The position numbers and the translations under genes are program-made. 64,000 bases of DNA from Celeribacter arenosi (GTDB lineage: Bacteria; Pseudomonadota; Alphaproteobacteria; Rhodobacterales; Rhodobacteraceae), in contig NZ_BAABDF010000007.1 of the NCBI RefSeq assembly GCF_039539485.1, positions 930,001 to 994,000 on the forward strand. The letters run 5' to 3'. Below are positions 34,273 to 43,986 of the stretch, one piece after another. The notes under the pieces are model-generated. The model saw only the letters and a list, made by a program, of their open reading frames with translations. It had not been told where the DNA came from and made no database searches. Every line of letters begins with the position of its first letter. The first letter of the stretch is position 1.

Positions 34273-35607
34273 TCATTTCCTGTTCAAAACGCGTTCACAG
34301 GCATCTATCACATCCTGCGCGCGGTTCCACCCCACGCTTGCGTGACCCAAAGCCGCGCCTGCACGTTTGGCCAAGGGCAGGGCGGCCGCAAAATCACCCC
34401 GTAAAACATGGGCTTCGGCGGCATTGAGCGTCGCCATCCCTTCATTTCCCGATTGCGCATAGGCAGAGGCGAGATGGCGCAATGTGGTCGGATCCCACGG
34501 CTCGCGCGCCCGTGCGGCCTCCAGCGCCTTGATCGCTGAGCCCAATGCCCCCTTATCGCCGGTGGCGAGCAGGGCACGACCCAATCCCGACTGGATTTGC
34601 GCCTCACGCGGGGCAAGTTGGGCGGCGCGTCGATAGGCGGCGACAGCAGCGGAAAACTGGCGACTTTCGAGCAGGATCTGCCCCTGCAATTCGGCAAAAT
34701 ACGGGTCTTTGGGGCGTTTTGCGACCAGTGTGTTGATCGTGGCAATCGCTTCCTTCGGCTTGGGAATGCGGTGGAGCGCCACGGCACGGCGCATCAGCGC
34801 GATGTCGGATGCGTCCGAGGCTTTCACCTTGCGCAGCGTGGCCGAGGGCGGGCGGATAAAGGCCTCCAATTTACCCCGCGCACGCGCATACCAATAGTCG
34901 GCCTCGGCGTCGCGATTGCTCGTCACCTTGCTCGCCGCCGCGTAGCCGCGCAGGGCACGCAGCCGATCGCGCGACAGGGGGTGAGTGCGCGCATAGGGGT
35001 CTTGACGCGACTCGGCCAGAACCTCCTGACCGCGGAACAGTTCGAGCACGTCGAGCATGGCCTGTGGCGGCACGCCTGCGCGCGCCATGATCCGGATGCC
35101 GGTTTGATCGGCCGAGGATTCTTCGGCCCGCGTATGACCAAACAGCACCCGCTGCGCCGAGCCCGCGACACCCAAGGCCACGCCAGTGGCCGCACGCCCG
35201 TCGGCCCCCGCCGCGATGGCGACACCTGACAACATCATGCCGATCATGGCCGCCTGAGACGCCGCGCGCGAATTGGCGGCACGCCGCGCGATGTGCCCGC
35301 CGGTGATATGCGCGATTTCATGCGCCAGAACAGCTTGCAATTCCGAGGCGCTTTTGAGGCGCAGGATCAGACCGGAGTGGATAAAGATATGCTGGTTGTC
35401 GACCACGAAGGCATTGGGTTCATCATCGTCGACCACCACGATCCTCATGCGCGACGCCGACAGCCCCGCCGCGGTGAACAGCGGGCTTGCCAACCGCCCC
35501 AGCGCATATTCAATGTCGGGATCGCGCAATAACCCTTTGGCAAAGGCCGCCCAAGGGACCGCCGCGCACAAAAGGGCGATCAGACAGGTTCGCACAAGCG
35601 CCCGCAT
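34273..35607 (-). CDS. BepA/YfgC-like M48 metalloprotease with TPR repeats (444 aa)
   Basis: A signal peptide (LIALLCAAVPWAAFA) precedes the M48 peptidase domain with VLAHEIAHITGGH (HExxH) near residue 95 and an EESSADQTGIRIMARA ligand region. The C-terminal half has tetratricopeptide hairpins (RQFSAAVAAYRRAAQL, EAQIQSGLGRALLATGD). This architecture matches BepA, which assists and removes outer membrane proteins with Bam. It is the first gene of an operon with the DsbA-like gene and diverges from the aminotransferase. Confidence 0.9.
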   Translation of the reverse strand: MRALVRTCLIALLCAAVPWAAFAKGLLRDPDIEYALGRLASPLFTAAGLSASRMRIVVVDDDEPNAFVVDNQHIFIHSGLILRLKSASELQAVLAHEIAHITGGHIARRAANSRAASQAAMIGMMLSGVAIAAGADGRAATGVALGVAGSAQRVLFGHTRAEESSADQTGIRIMARAGVPPQAMLDVLELFRGQEVLAESRQDPYARTHPLSRDRLRALRGYAAASKVTSNRDAEADYWYARARGKLEAFIRPPSATLRKVKASDASDIALMRRAVALHRIPKPKEAIATINTLVAKRPKDPYFAELQGQILLESRQFSAAVAAYRRAAQLAPREAQIQSGLGRALLATGDKGALGSAIKALEAARAREPWDPTTLRHLASAYAQSGNEGMATLNAAEAHVLRGDFAAALPLAKRAGAALGHASVGWNRAQDVIDACERVLNRK

Positions 35608-35666
35608 TGCATTTCCCTCCTCGTGCTGGCATCCGGTTGGGCAAAGAAAACCACAAGGACCCTGCG

Positions 35667-36806
35667 ATGAAAACCTCCCAGCGCGCCCAAGTTGATCCCT
35701 TTGTCGTGATGGACGTCATGGAGGCTGCGCGCCGCGCTGAAGAGGGCGGGCGCCACATCATCCATATGGAGGTGGGTCAGCCCGCGACGGGAGCGCCGAA
35801 AGTGGCGCGCGACCGATTGGCCGCTGCTATGGAAGAGGGTCCGCTGGGCTACACTGTCGCGCTCGGCCTTCCTGAATTGCGCGCCGGCATCGCGCGGCTC
35901 TATGCGGATTGGTATGGGGTAGACCTCGATCCCGCCCGCGTCGTGGTGACTTCGGGCTCGTCCGCGGCCTTCCTTCTGGCCTTTACCGCGCTCTTTGATA
36001 CCGGCGCGCGGGTTGGTTTGGGGGCTCCGGGCTATCCCTCTTACCGTCAAATCCTCAAAGCGCTCGCGCTCACGCCCGTCGAAATTCAGGCGGCAAAGGG
36101 CAACCGCCTGCAGCCCGCGCCGCAGGACCTTCCCGCGGACCTCGACGGTCTGATTGTGGCCAGTCCGGGCAACCCGTCGGGAACCATGCTCGATCGCGAC
36201 GCCCTCACCGCGCTCATCGACGCCTGTGCTGCGCGCGATGTGGCCTTTGTGTCCGACGAAATCTACCACGGCATCCACTATGAAAACCGCGCCGTCAGCG
36301 CGCTGGAAATCACCGACGATGTCTATGTGATCAACTCGTTCTCCAAATATTTCTCGATGACGGGATGGCGTATCGGTTGGATGGTGGTGCCGCCCGATCA
36401 CGTGCGCACCATTGAGCGTTTGGCCCAGAACATGTTCATCTGCGCGCCCCATGCGGCCCAGATCGCCGCCCTCGGGGCACTCGATGCCCATGACGAATTG
36501 CAGGGGCACCTAGCGACCTACACCGAAAACCGCCGCCTGATGCTCGAAGGTCTCGCCGAGGCAGGGTTTGTCGATCTCGCGCCGCCAGACGGGGCGTTTT
36601 ACATCTACGCCGATGTCTCCGCCTTCACCGATGACAGCCGTGCATTTGCGGCGCGCATCCTCGATGAGGCAGGGGTGGCGGTCACGCCGGGGCTCGATTT
36701 CGACCTCGAGCGCGGGCATCACACATTGCGCTTCTCCTACGCGCGCTCGAGCGAGGATATCCGCGAAGGCATCCGGCGTCTCAAAGCCTTCATGACGCAG
36801 TTGTGA
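35667..36806 (+). CDS. Class I/II PLP-dependent aminotransferase (379 aa)
   Basis: Fold type I. The PLP lysine is in NSFSKYFSMTGWRIGW and the phosphate and substrate contacts include VTSGSSAAFLLAF, IVASPGNPSGTML and the C-terminal arginine TLRFSYARS. Upstream AAGGA and the ATG at 35667 (MKTSQRAQVDPF) give 379 residues. The amino donor cannot be named; family members include aspartate, tyrosine or kynurenine-type aminotransferases. It is divergent from the BepA-like gene. Confidence 0.87.
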   Translation: MKTSQRAQVDPFVVMDVMEAARRAEEGGRHIIHMEVGQPATGAPKVARDRLAAAMEEGPLGYTVALGLPELRAGIARLYADWYGVDLDPARVVVTSGSSAAFLLAFTALFDTGARVGLGAPGYPSYRQILKALALTPVEIQAAKGNRLQPAPQDLPADLDGLIVASPGNPSGTMLDRDALTALIDACAARDVAFVSDEIYHGIHYENRAVSALEITDDVYVINSFSKYFSMTGWRIGWMVVPPDHVRTIERLAQNMFICAPHAAQIAALGALDAHDELQGHLATYTENRRLMLEGLAEAGFVDLAPPDGAFYIYADVSAFTDDSRAFAARILDEAGVAVTPGLDFDLERGHHTLRFSYARSSEDIREGIRRLKAFMTQL

Positions 36807-36890
36807 GTCGCGATTGGGGCTGACCGGCGTTGCACGCTGGTCTAGAGTGACACCAAAGAGGGCGCGAAGGCCCCAACTGGCGAGGTGACG

Positions 36891-38102
36891 ATGCGGTTTT
36901 TATGGATATTTGCGCTGTGCCTGATGGGCGCGCTGCCGGTTCAGGCCCAGGACGGGTTGACCGCCTTGGCGCGCGCGCAAAACGAAGGATCGATGCTCGT
37001 CGATCAGGGCGATGTGCCCCAGATGCGCCTTGCGCTGAGCCAGCCTGTGCCGTTCCGCATCTTTTTCCTCGACGAACCGCGCCGTTTGGTTGTCGACCTG
37101 TCAGAGGCGGATTGGACCGGCTTTGATGTCGCGGCTTTCGACCTCTCCAACCATATTACCGGCGTGCGGGTCGGGGCCTTTCGCCCCGGATGGTCGCGCA
37201 TGGTGCTCGATCTCGCCGCACCTTTCACATTGGTGGAGGCGGAAATGACCCGTCCGGCGCAGGGGGCGGTGCTGCGGCTCGTCTTTGCGCATCAGGAGGC
37301 CGACAATTTCGCCGCCTCCGCTGGTGCCCCCGCAGATGCGCAACTCGTCGCGCGCGATCCGGCCGATATCGAACCGCTGCCGCTGCGCAAACTGGGCACG
37401 GGGGCCATCCGTGTGGTTCTCGATCCGGGCCATGGCGGGATTGATCCCGGCGCAGAACGGGACGGCCACCGCGAAGCCGATCTGATGCTGACCTTTGCGC
37501 GCGAGCTTTCCGATGTTCTGCTACGGGCAGGGCACTTCGATGTCACCCTGACGCGAACGGACGACAGTTTCGTCCCGCTCGAAAACCGCATTACCGTTGC
37601 GCGCACCGCCGGGGCGGATGTGTTTATTTCGCTGCACGCCGATGCGCTGGCCGAGGGGCGCGCGGAGGGCGCGACGCTCTATACCCTTGCCGATCGCGCC
37701 TCCGATATGGCCTCGCGCAAGCTCGCCGAACGCCATGACCGCGCGGACCTGTTGTCCGGTATTGACCTGTCGGGACATGACGATGTGATCGCGACCGTCC
37801 TGATGGACATGGCGCGCACCGAAACGCGCCCTCGGGTCGAACGTCTGGCCACCGCTCTGGTCGATCAACTCTCGGCCAGTGTCGGGATGCACAAACGTCC
37901 GCGGCTCGAGGCGGGGTTTTCGGTGCTCAAATCGCCCGATATCCCGTCTGTTCTCTTGGAGCTCGGCTTTCTTTCCTCACCCAAAGACCGCGCCAATCTG
38001 ACCGACCCTGCATGGCGCACAAAGGCCGCATGGGCGATCCGCGATGCGCTCCTTGAATGGGAACAACTCGAAATTGCCGCGCAGGATGGATTGCGCAAAT
38101 AG
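36891..38102 (+). CDS. N-acetylmuramoyl-L-alanine amidase, AmiC-type (403 aa)
   Basis: Signal peptide (LWIFALCLMGALPVQAQ), then an AMIN domain at about 30-140 (FRIFFLDEPRRLVVDLSEA) that targets the septum, then an Amidase_3 catalytic domain: VVLDPGHGGIDPGAERDG (zinc His and Glu), FISLHADAL and SVLLELGFLS. It cleaves the stem peptide from MurNAc during daughter cell separation. The ATG at 36891 (GAGGTG upstream) is chosen over GTG 36885. It precedes the PBP1A gene, a peptidoglycan synthase. Confidence 0.94.
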   Translation: MRFLWIFALCLMGALPVQAQDGLTALARAQNEGSMLVDQGDVPQMRLALSQPVPFRIFFLDEPRRLVVDLSEADWTGFDVAAFDLSNHITGVRVGAFRPGWSRMVLDLAAPFTLVEAEMTRPAQGAVLRLVFAHQEADNFAASAGAPADAQLVARDPADIEPLPLRKLGTGAIRVVLDPGHGGIDPGAERDGHREADLMLTFARELSDVLLRAGHFDVTLTRTDDSFVPLENRITVARTAGADVFISLHADALAEGRAEGATLYTLADRASDMASRKLAERHDRADLLSGIDLSGHDDVIATVLMDMARTETRPRVERLATALVDQLSASVGMHKRPRLEAGFSVLKSPDIPSVLLELGFLSSPKDRANLTDPAWRTKAAWAIRDALLEWEQLEIAAQDGLRK

Positions 38103-38231
38103 CGGCGCACGACCGCTCACATTCCGGTGCAGGGGGCGCATCTGCTTTTGCCCCCGCGCCGGTTTCTCTATAAAGGTCCAATCTGGACACCGCGCGGGCG
38201 CGCTGAGAAGAGTTCTTGAAGGTAAAATACT

Positions 38232-40739
38232 GTGACACGCTTCGTATTCTCGTTTTTCGGCACGATTTTCTCGTGGGTCACCACGGGGGCGATTCTCGCC
38301 GCTCTCATCGTGGGCGCCGTGTTCTACATGTACGGTCGCGACCTGCCCAACCACGAAGCACTGGCGCAATACCAACCCCCGACCATCAGCCGTATCTATT
38401 CCGGCGAGGGCCGTATCATCGACGAGTTCGCGCGTGAACGTCGTCTTTACACGCCCCCCGAAGAGATCCCCGATCTGGTGAAACAGGCGTTCATCTCGGC
38501 CGAGGACGGCAATTTCTACAACCACAACGGCTACGACCTGCGCGGCATGGCCTCGGCGGCTCTGGATGCGGCCCGTGGCGGGCGCCTGCGTGGCGCATCA
38601 ACCATCACCCAGCAGGTTATGAAGAACTTCCTGCTATCCTCGGATCGCTCGGCGGAACGCAAGATCAAGGAAATCATCCTCGCCACGCGTCTCGAACAGA
38701 CGCTGTCAAAGGACGAAATTCTCGGGCTCTACCTCAACGAAATCGACCTTGGCGCGCGCTCCTTCGGGGTCACCGCCGCTGCCCAGACCTATTTCAACAA
38801 ATCGCTGTCCGACCTGACAATCGAAGAGGCGGCGTTTCTCGCCGTCCACCCCAAAGCGCCCTACAGCTACCATCCCGTGAAAAACTACGACGCGGCGCTG
38901 GAACGGCGCAACAACCTCGTGCTGCGCGAGATGTTCGAGAACGGCTATATCACCGAAGAAGAATACGAAACGGCCAAGGCGACCCCGATCCGCACGGTCC
39001 AAAGCGGCGATTACGAAAGCTTCCGCGAAGCCCTGCCGCCGCGCGACTACTTTACAGACGAAATCCGCCGCCAACTGTCCAAGGACTTTGGCGAAGAGGA
39101 GTTTTTCGAAGGCGGCCTGTCGATCCGCGCAACTCTAGACCCCGAATTGCAATCCAAAGCAGCGCAGGCTCTGCAGGCGCGTCTGGAACAACTTGACCGT
39201 GACCGTGGTGTCTGGCGGGGCACCGGAAAATCCATCGAACCTGCAACACTGGACGATGGCACATGGGAAACTGTGCTCGCCGAAGTGCGCGTCGCGCGTG
39301 ACGTCACCCTTGATGGCGGTTGGTCTGTCGGCGCGGTCAATCAGATAGGCGATCAATCGATCACCGTCATGGTCGAAGGGCAGGGCGAAGTCAGCGTTCC
39401 GCGCGACGACATCGCATGGATGCGCGGCTCCTTCGTGGATAATTTCGAACGCGGCGATGTGGTCCATATCCGCCGCATGACGACGGGCGATGACGGGCAG
39501 GGCGACCTGATCCGCTGGACCCTGCGTCAGGTCCCCGAAGTGCAGGGCGGCTTTATGGCCATGGACACCCATACCGGTCGCGTGATCGCGATGCAGGGCG
39601 GGTTCTCCTACCAAAACTCGGTCTTTAACCGCGCCACACAGGCGACGCGTCAGCCCGGCTCCTCGTTCAAACCCTTCGTTTATGCCGCAGCGCTCGACAG
39701 CGGGTTCACACCGGCGACCATCGTCGTGGACGCCCCGATCGAAATCAACACGCCGCAGGGTGTGTGGCGTCCCAAAAACGCCTCCAACCAGTTCTATGGC
39801 CCCACGCCATTGCGCACAGGCATCGAACAGTCGCGAAACCTCATGACCATTCGTCTCGCCCAAGAGGTCGGTATGGATGTGGTCGCGTCTTATGCGGAGC
39901 GTTTTGGCGTTTACGACCAGATGGGGCAATATCTGGCCTCATCGCTTGGTGCGGAGGAAACCACGCTGTTCAAAATGGTGGCCGCCTACGCGATGTTCGC
40001 AAACGGGGGCCAACGCGTTGAACCGACGCTCGTCGACCGCGTTCAGGACCGGTTCGGTCGCACGATCTACCGCCATGACCAACGCGATTGCGAGGAATGC
40101 AAACTCGCCAGCCTCGACCCCGGTTTCGCGCCCAAAATCCTCTCCTCCGACGAACGGGTGATCGACGCGATCACCGCCTATCAGCTCACGTCGATGATGC
40201 AGGGCGTCGTCCAGCGCGGCACCGCCAAGGGCCGCGTTGATCTGCCCGTGCCCGTGGCCGGTAAAACCGGGACCACCAACGACGGCAAAGACGCATGGTT
40301 CGTCGGCTTTACCTCCAACATCGTCGCGGGTTGCTACATCGGTTTCGACACGCCGCGTGAAATGCCCGGGGCCTCGGGCGGCGGGTTCTGTGGTCCGGTG
40401 TTCAACACCTTCATGCAGGACGCGGTGCGCAAATACGGCGGCGGCAAATTCCGTGTGCCCCCGGGTGGGCGTTTCATCAAAATCGACCGCTTCACCGGTG
40501 CGCGCCTCTCTGATGATGCCTCCGGCCCGAACGTCGTGGCCGAATACTTCCGCGACGGCGAAGAGCCGGTGTTCGGCGTGCTGTTTGACGGTGGCTTTGC
40601 AATGGGGGCGGATTTGCCCATGTTCAATGCCGTCGCACCGCAGGATGGCGACCGCGAGGTGAAAACGGAATCGGGCGGCACGATCAAAATCCCCAAGAAG
40701 GCGACGATCAATTCGCTCTCCTCGGGCGGGCTATACTAG
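38232..40739 (+). CDS. mrcA: Penicillin-binding protein 1A (bifunctional glycosyltransferase/transpeptidase)
   Basis: 835 residues with a GTG start. An N-terminal membrane anchor (GTIFSWVTTGAILAALIVG) leads to the GT51 domain (SAEDGNFYNHNGYDLR with the catalytic Glu; GASTITQQVMKNFLL), an OB-like linker, and a transpeptidase domain with active-site SxxK in QPGSSFKPFVYAA, SRN in GIEQSRNLM and KTG in AGKTGTTNDGK. It polymerises and cross-links peptidoglycan. It lies just after the amidase gene, so both peptidoglycan functions sit together. Confidence 0.97.
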   Translation: MTRFVFSFFGTIFSWVTTGAILAALIVGAVFYMYGRDLPNHEALAQYQPPTISRIYSGEGRIIDEFARERRLYTPPEEIPDLVKQAFISAEDGNFYNHNGYDLRGMASAALDAARGGRLRGASTITQQVMKNFLLSSDRSAERKIKEIILATRLEQTLSKDEILGLYLNEIDLGARSFGVTAAAQTYFNKSLSDLTIEEAAFLAVHPKAPYSYHPVKNYDAALERRNNLVLREMFENGYITEEEYETAKATPIRTVQSGDYESFREALPPRDYFTDEIRRQLSKDFGEEEFFEGGLSIRATLDPELQSKAAQALQARLEQLDRDRGVWRGTGKSIEPATLDDGTWETVLAEVRVARDVTLDGGWSVGAVNQIGDQSITVMVEGQGEVSVPRDDIAWMRGSFVDNFERGDVVHIRRMTTGDDGQGDLIRWTLRQVPEVQGGFMAMDTHTGRVIAMQGGFSYQNSVFNRATQATRQPGSSFKPFVYAAALDSGFTPATIVVDAPIEINTPQGVWRPKNASNQFYGPTPLRTGIEQSRNLMTIRLAQEVGMDVVASYAERFGVYDQMGQYLASSLGAEETTLFKMVAAYAMFANGGQRVEPTLVDRVQDRFGRTIYRHDQRDCEECKLASLDPGFAPKILSSDERVIDAITAYQLTSMMQGVVQRGTAKGRVDLPVPVAGKTGTTNDGKDAWFVGFTSNIVAGCYIGFDTPREMPGASGGGFCGPVFNTFMQDAVRKYGGGKFRVPPGGRFIKIDRFTGARLSDDASGPNVVAEYFRDGEEPVFGVLFDGGFAMGADLPMFNAVAPQDGDREVKTESGGTIKIPKKATINSLSSGGLY

Positions 40740-40819
40740 GGCCACGCCCCTTGCACGCGACGCGCGGGACAAGTATCTGTCCCTGAACCTGAAAGCACCC
40801 CACCCGAAGGGCAGAGACC

Positions 40820-41944
40820 TTGCGCGCAGAAATCCAGACCTCTATTGCCAAAATCGAGAAATCGGTCGCACTGCTCAAGCAGCGGTTGGATTGGGACACC
40901 GCGCCCCATCGCCTCGAAGAATTCAACGCGATGATCGAGGACCCGACGCTGTGGGACGATCAGGCGCGCGCCCAAAAACTGATGCGCGAACGTCAGGCAT
41001 TGATGGACGCGGTGGCGGTGGCCAAAGGCATCGAACAGGACATGTCCGACAACATCGAACTCATCGAAATGGGCGAGATGGAAGAGGATGAAGAGGTCGT
41101 CGCAGAGGCCGAAAAGGCGCTGAAGGCGCTCGAAGCCAAAGCCGCCGAAAAAGAACTCGAGGCGTTGCTGGACGGCGAAGCCGATGCCAACGACACCTTC
41201 CTCGAAATCAACGCCGGCGCGGGGGGCACAGAGGCCTGTGACTGGGCCTCCATGCTGCAACGGATGTATGTGCGGTGGGCCGAAAAGCGCGGCTACAAAG
41301 TCGAACTTCAATCCGAGGAAGCCGGCGGCGAAGCAGGGATCAAATCCTGCGCCTACAAGATCACCGGCCACAACGCCTACGGGTGGCTCAAATCGGAAAG
41401 CGGCGTGCACCGCCTCGTGCGGATTTCACCGTTCGGCAAGGGCACGCGCGAGACGTCTTTTGCCTCCGTCTGGGTCTATCCGGTGGTGGATGACAACATC
41501 GACATCGACGTGAACCCGTCTGATATCCGCATCGACACCTACCGCTCGTCCGGCGCAGGCGGCCAGCACGTGAACACCACGGACTCGGCGGTGCGTATCA
41601 CCCACCACCCGACCGGCATTGTCGTGACCAGCTCCGAGAAGTCCCAGCACCAGAACCGCGATATCGCGATGAAGGCCCTGAAATCGCGGCTCTACCAGAT
41701 GGAGCTCGATAAACGGAACGCGGCGATCAACGAGGCGCATGAAAACAAGGGCTCCGCAGGCTGGGGCAACCAGATCCGCTCCTACGTTTTGCAGCCCTAT
41801 CAGATGGTCAAAGACCTGCGCACCAACCACGAAACCTCTGACACACAGGGTGTTCTCGACGGTGATCTCGACGCATTTATGGCCGCAACACTGGCGCAGG
41901 ACGTGGCAGGAAAATCGCGTGCGGATGCGCGCGCAGAGGACTAA
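40820..41944 (+). CDS. prfB: Peptide chain release factor 2
   Basis: RF2 reads UAA and UGA. The GGQ catalytic motif is in SGAGGQHVNTTDS and the SPF stop-codon motif is in RISPFGKGTRETSFAS. The TTG at 40820 is the likely start (L-RAEIQTSIAKIEKS), matching Rhodobacter RF2. There is no in-frame UGA programmed frameshift near the N-terminus as found in E. coli. 374 residues. It follows PBP1A by 80 bp and ends convergent with the Hint gene. Confidence 0.96.
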   Translation: MRAEIQTSIAKIEKSVALLKQRLDWDTAPHRLEEFNAMIEDPTLWDDQARAQKLMRERQALMDAVAVAKGIEQDMSDNIELIEMGEMEEDEEVVAEAEKALKALEAKAAEKELEALLDGEADANDTFLEINAGAGGTEACDWASMLQRMYVRWAEKRGYKVELQSEEAGGEAGIKSCAYKITGHNAYGWLKSESGVHRLVRISPFGKGTRETSFASVWVYPVVDDNIDIDVNPSDIRIDTYRSSGAGGQHVNTTDSAVRITHHPTGIVVTSSEKSQHQNRDIAMKALKSRLYQMELDKRNAAINEAHENKGSAGWGNQIRSYVLQPYQMVKDLRTNHETSDTQGVLDGDLDAFMAATLAQDVAGKSRADARAED

Positions 41945-41987
41945 CACCTCTCATTCTATCGATGTCCGATGAGTGACCCTCTGCGCC

Positions 41988-43082
41988 TCAGGAGGCGCGG
42001 CGCACAACCTCGACGCCATTCTTGACGTGGCGTTGGGCCATTTTGCGACCCTCGCGACCGTTCATAAGCCTGCGCGCGGGAACCGTGACGGTGCCCGTGA
42101 TGGCCAGTTCGGGAAAGAGCCCGAAAATCTCCTGACGCGCATCCTCACTGAGCGACTTCATCGCTTCCGCGCCGGTGTAGAGCGACTCCGTCAAAGCCCC
42201 GTTGGAGAACACAATCTCGTGGCGCTCTAGCAGGAAATGGACATAGGTCACCTCGTCCAGATCCTCGGCAATATCCACACCCTCAAGACCGAGCAGGTGT
42301 TTGGCCGCCACCAGTGCCTCCTGTTCGCCCGACATGCGTTCGACGATTTTGGAGGACACCAGAATCCGGTGCTGTGGCGAGACGATCAGATCGATTTCGG
42401 GCGTGTTCCCCCCGAGGCTTCCGGCGCGGATCCGGATCGCGCGATACTGCGGGGCCGCGTTCAACATCTGCGCATTCATTTTGCGCAGACCGATCCAGTT
42501 GATCCGCTGCAAACCACTATCCGCCGTGACGACCCTATCCCCCACGGCCAGCTTTTCGACCGCAATCTCGCCACGCGTGGTTTTGATCAGGGTGCCCGCA
42601 CCGAAACAGACCGGCGGTGTCATGGACTGGCCATCGGCATGGCTGACATAGCTCAGCATGACACCTGTCGGGGGCAGGGGACCCTCAAAGGTCAATGTCG
42701 CCGGCGTGTCGTTGATGGAAACGACAACGAGGCGGTATTCGATGTTCGTGTCGGGGTCGCGCAGCGTGACTTCGTATTCGTCCTCGACATCGACGCCTTG
42801 GGTATAGGTCGTAGAGCCGATGGTTGTCACATCCGTCAGTGTCTGAGGCGTGGAGCTGTTCCAGCTCGCATCATCGTCTTCAAAGAGCGTGTCATTATCG
42901 CTCACCGCGACGGTCACACCACTGTCGAAACTGGAAAAGGTCACACCGCCCGCGCCCCAGCCGAAATGGTCACCGGTCTTGGACCATGTGATGAAATCGC
43001 TGCCGGTCCACCCATCCGCGGGGTTCCACGGCGACGTCACGAACATCGCGTTCGCGTCATACATTTTGATCGAATAGCCCAC
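41988..43082 (-). CDS. Hint-domain protein 2 (364 aa)
   Basis: A beta-rich N-terminal domain (about 1-150, DFITWSKTGDHFGWGAGG and acidic DNDTLFEDDDASW) is followed by a Hint_2 domain with Cys159 (CFGAGTLIKTTRGE), LIVSPQHRILVSS and HFLLERHEIVFS. It shares the C-terminal layout with the gene at 21666 but has an unrelated N-terminal domain. No intein-type His-Asn end is present. The GTG at 43082 has AGAGGG upstream; an ATG at 43064 is possible. Probably exported; function unknown. Confidence 0.85.
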   Translation of the reverse strand: MGYSIKMYDANAMFVTSPWNPADGWTGSDFITWSKTGDHFGWGAGGVTFSSFDSGVTVAVSDNDTLFEDDDASWNSSTPQTLTDVTTIGSTTYTQGVDVEDEYEVTLRDPDTNIEYRLVVVSINDTPATLTFEGPLPPTGVMLSYVSHADGQSMTPPVCFGAGTLIKTTRGEIAVEKLAVGDRVVTADSGLQRINWIGLRKMNAQMLNAAPQYRAIRIRAGSLGGNTPEIDLIVSPQHRILVSSKIVERMSGEQEALVAAKHLLGLEGVDIAEDLDEVTYVHFLLERHEIVFSNGALTESLYTGAEAMKSLSEDARQEIFGLFPELAITGTVTVPARRLMNGREGRKMAQRHVKNGVEVVRRAS

Positions 43083-43505
43083 GGCGCGACCCTCTGATTA
43101 AATCCGCGCCGAGATAGGGCGCAACCGATTAACGTGATTTCGACGTCCCGCGGTGGTGAATGCAGGTGCAACACGGCCGAGTTCATGGGCGGTTTACCAA
43201 GACCACCCTCCCGCAACCATCGTGCTTAACGGATAGTCACACTGTCCATTCGTATAGAAGGTGCCTTTGAGGCGTCGTGGGGCGGGGTGAAATCGGGGGT
43301 GGCACCGGTGTGCCGCGTCAGGTCGGGCAGGGCGCAAACCGCGCCCCCAAATGCCCCCATCGTCTCCTGCGCACATGGCCGCTATGCGCCTTGTGCCCCG
43401 TCAAATTCACAGTATTGCATCTTATGTGACAAACTCACTGAAGCCCTCGGCTCAATGGGATATCTATGATTCCAAGCACTGCGCAAAAACAAGGAAACGC
43501 ACATA
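43083..43505. other. Intergenic region without a gene
   Basis: About 420 bp between divergent hint and sulfur-operon genes. I see no protein-like frame, repeat or clear operator here. No ArsR-type (SqrR/BigR) binding site is obvious, although the operon it precedes is of the kind such repressors control. The next 45 bp hold a short leader ORF. Confidence 0.4.
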
Positions 43506-43550
43506 ATGAAACGGGCAATCTTCGCCCCCGCAAAAGGGGTCGCTAGCTAA
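43506..43550 (+). CDS. Possible 14-residue leader ORF upstream of the sulfur operon
   Basis: ATG at 43506 reads MKRAIFAPAKGVAS then TAA, which abuts the ATG of the first YeeE gene (TAA-ATG). A ribosome site AAGGAA lies about 9 bp before it. The YeeE start has only a distant AGGGG (43536-43540, 11 bp before). This arrangement suggests translational coupling or a leader peptide, but it is short and may be chance. Confidence 0.35.
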   Translation: MKRAIFAPAKGVAS

Positions 43551-43985
43551 ATGATTACGGAATTTACTCCATGGGCGTCACTGATCGGTGGCCTCCTCAT
43601 CGGGCTGTCGGCTGTTATGCTGATGGCCTTTCAGGGACGCGTTTTCGGCGCAACCGGCGTGCTCGCCGGATTTATTCAACCATCGAGCTCGTCTGACTGG
43701 GCGTGGCGCGCATGGATTCTGGCCGGCATGGTCACAGGCCCGCTGGCCTTCCGGCTTTTGACCGGTGAGGCACTCGCCATCGACGTGCCCGTCAGCACAG
43801 TGGCACTCGTCATCGGCGGCTTCATCGTCGGTATCGGCGTCACCTTTGGTTCTGGCTGTACGTCGGGCCACGGTGTGTGCGGCATGGCGCGGCTTTCCCC
43901 GCGTTCAATCGTCGCCACGATCACCTTCATGATCACCACCGGCATCACCGTTTACGTCGTTCGCCACATCATCGGAGGGATCTGA
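43551..43985 (+). CDS. YeeE/YedE-family sulfur-compound channel, N-terminal-type half (144 aa)
   Basis: Four membrane segments; the family carries thiosulfate or other sulfur species through the membrane. A conserved cysteine lies in GSGCTSGHGVCGMARLSP (about residue 103), plus GQRVFGATGV-like sequence FQGRVFGATGVLAG. It is the first gene of a six-gene operon and is paired with a second half-size YeeE gene starting 1 bp after its stop. Two half-length genes replace the single long protein seen elsewhere. Confidence 0.88.
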   Translation: MITEFTPWASLIGGLLIGLSAVMLMAFQGRVFGATGVLAGFIQPSSSSDWAWRAWILAGMVTGPLAFRLLTGEALAIDVPVSTVALVIGGFIVGIGVTFGSGCTSGHGVCGMARLSPRSIVATITFMITTGITVYVVRHIIGGI

Positions 43986-43986
43986 G

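Noticed and set aside
40820..40900. Programmed frameshift at the start of prfB as in E. coli
   Set aside because: The frame is open without an in-frame UGA, so no frameshift is needed.
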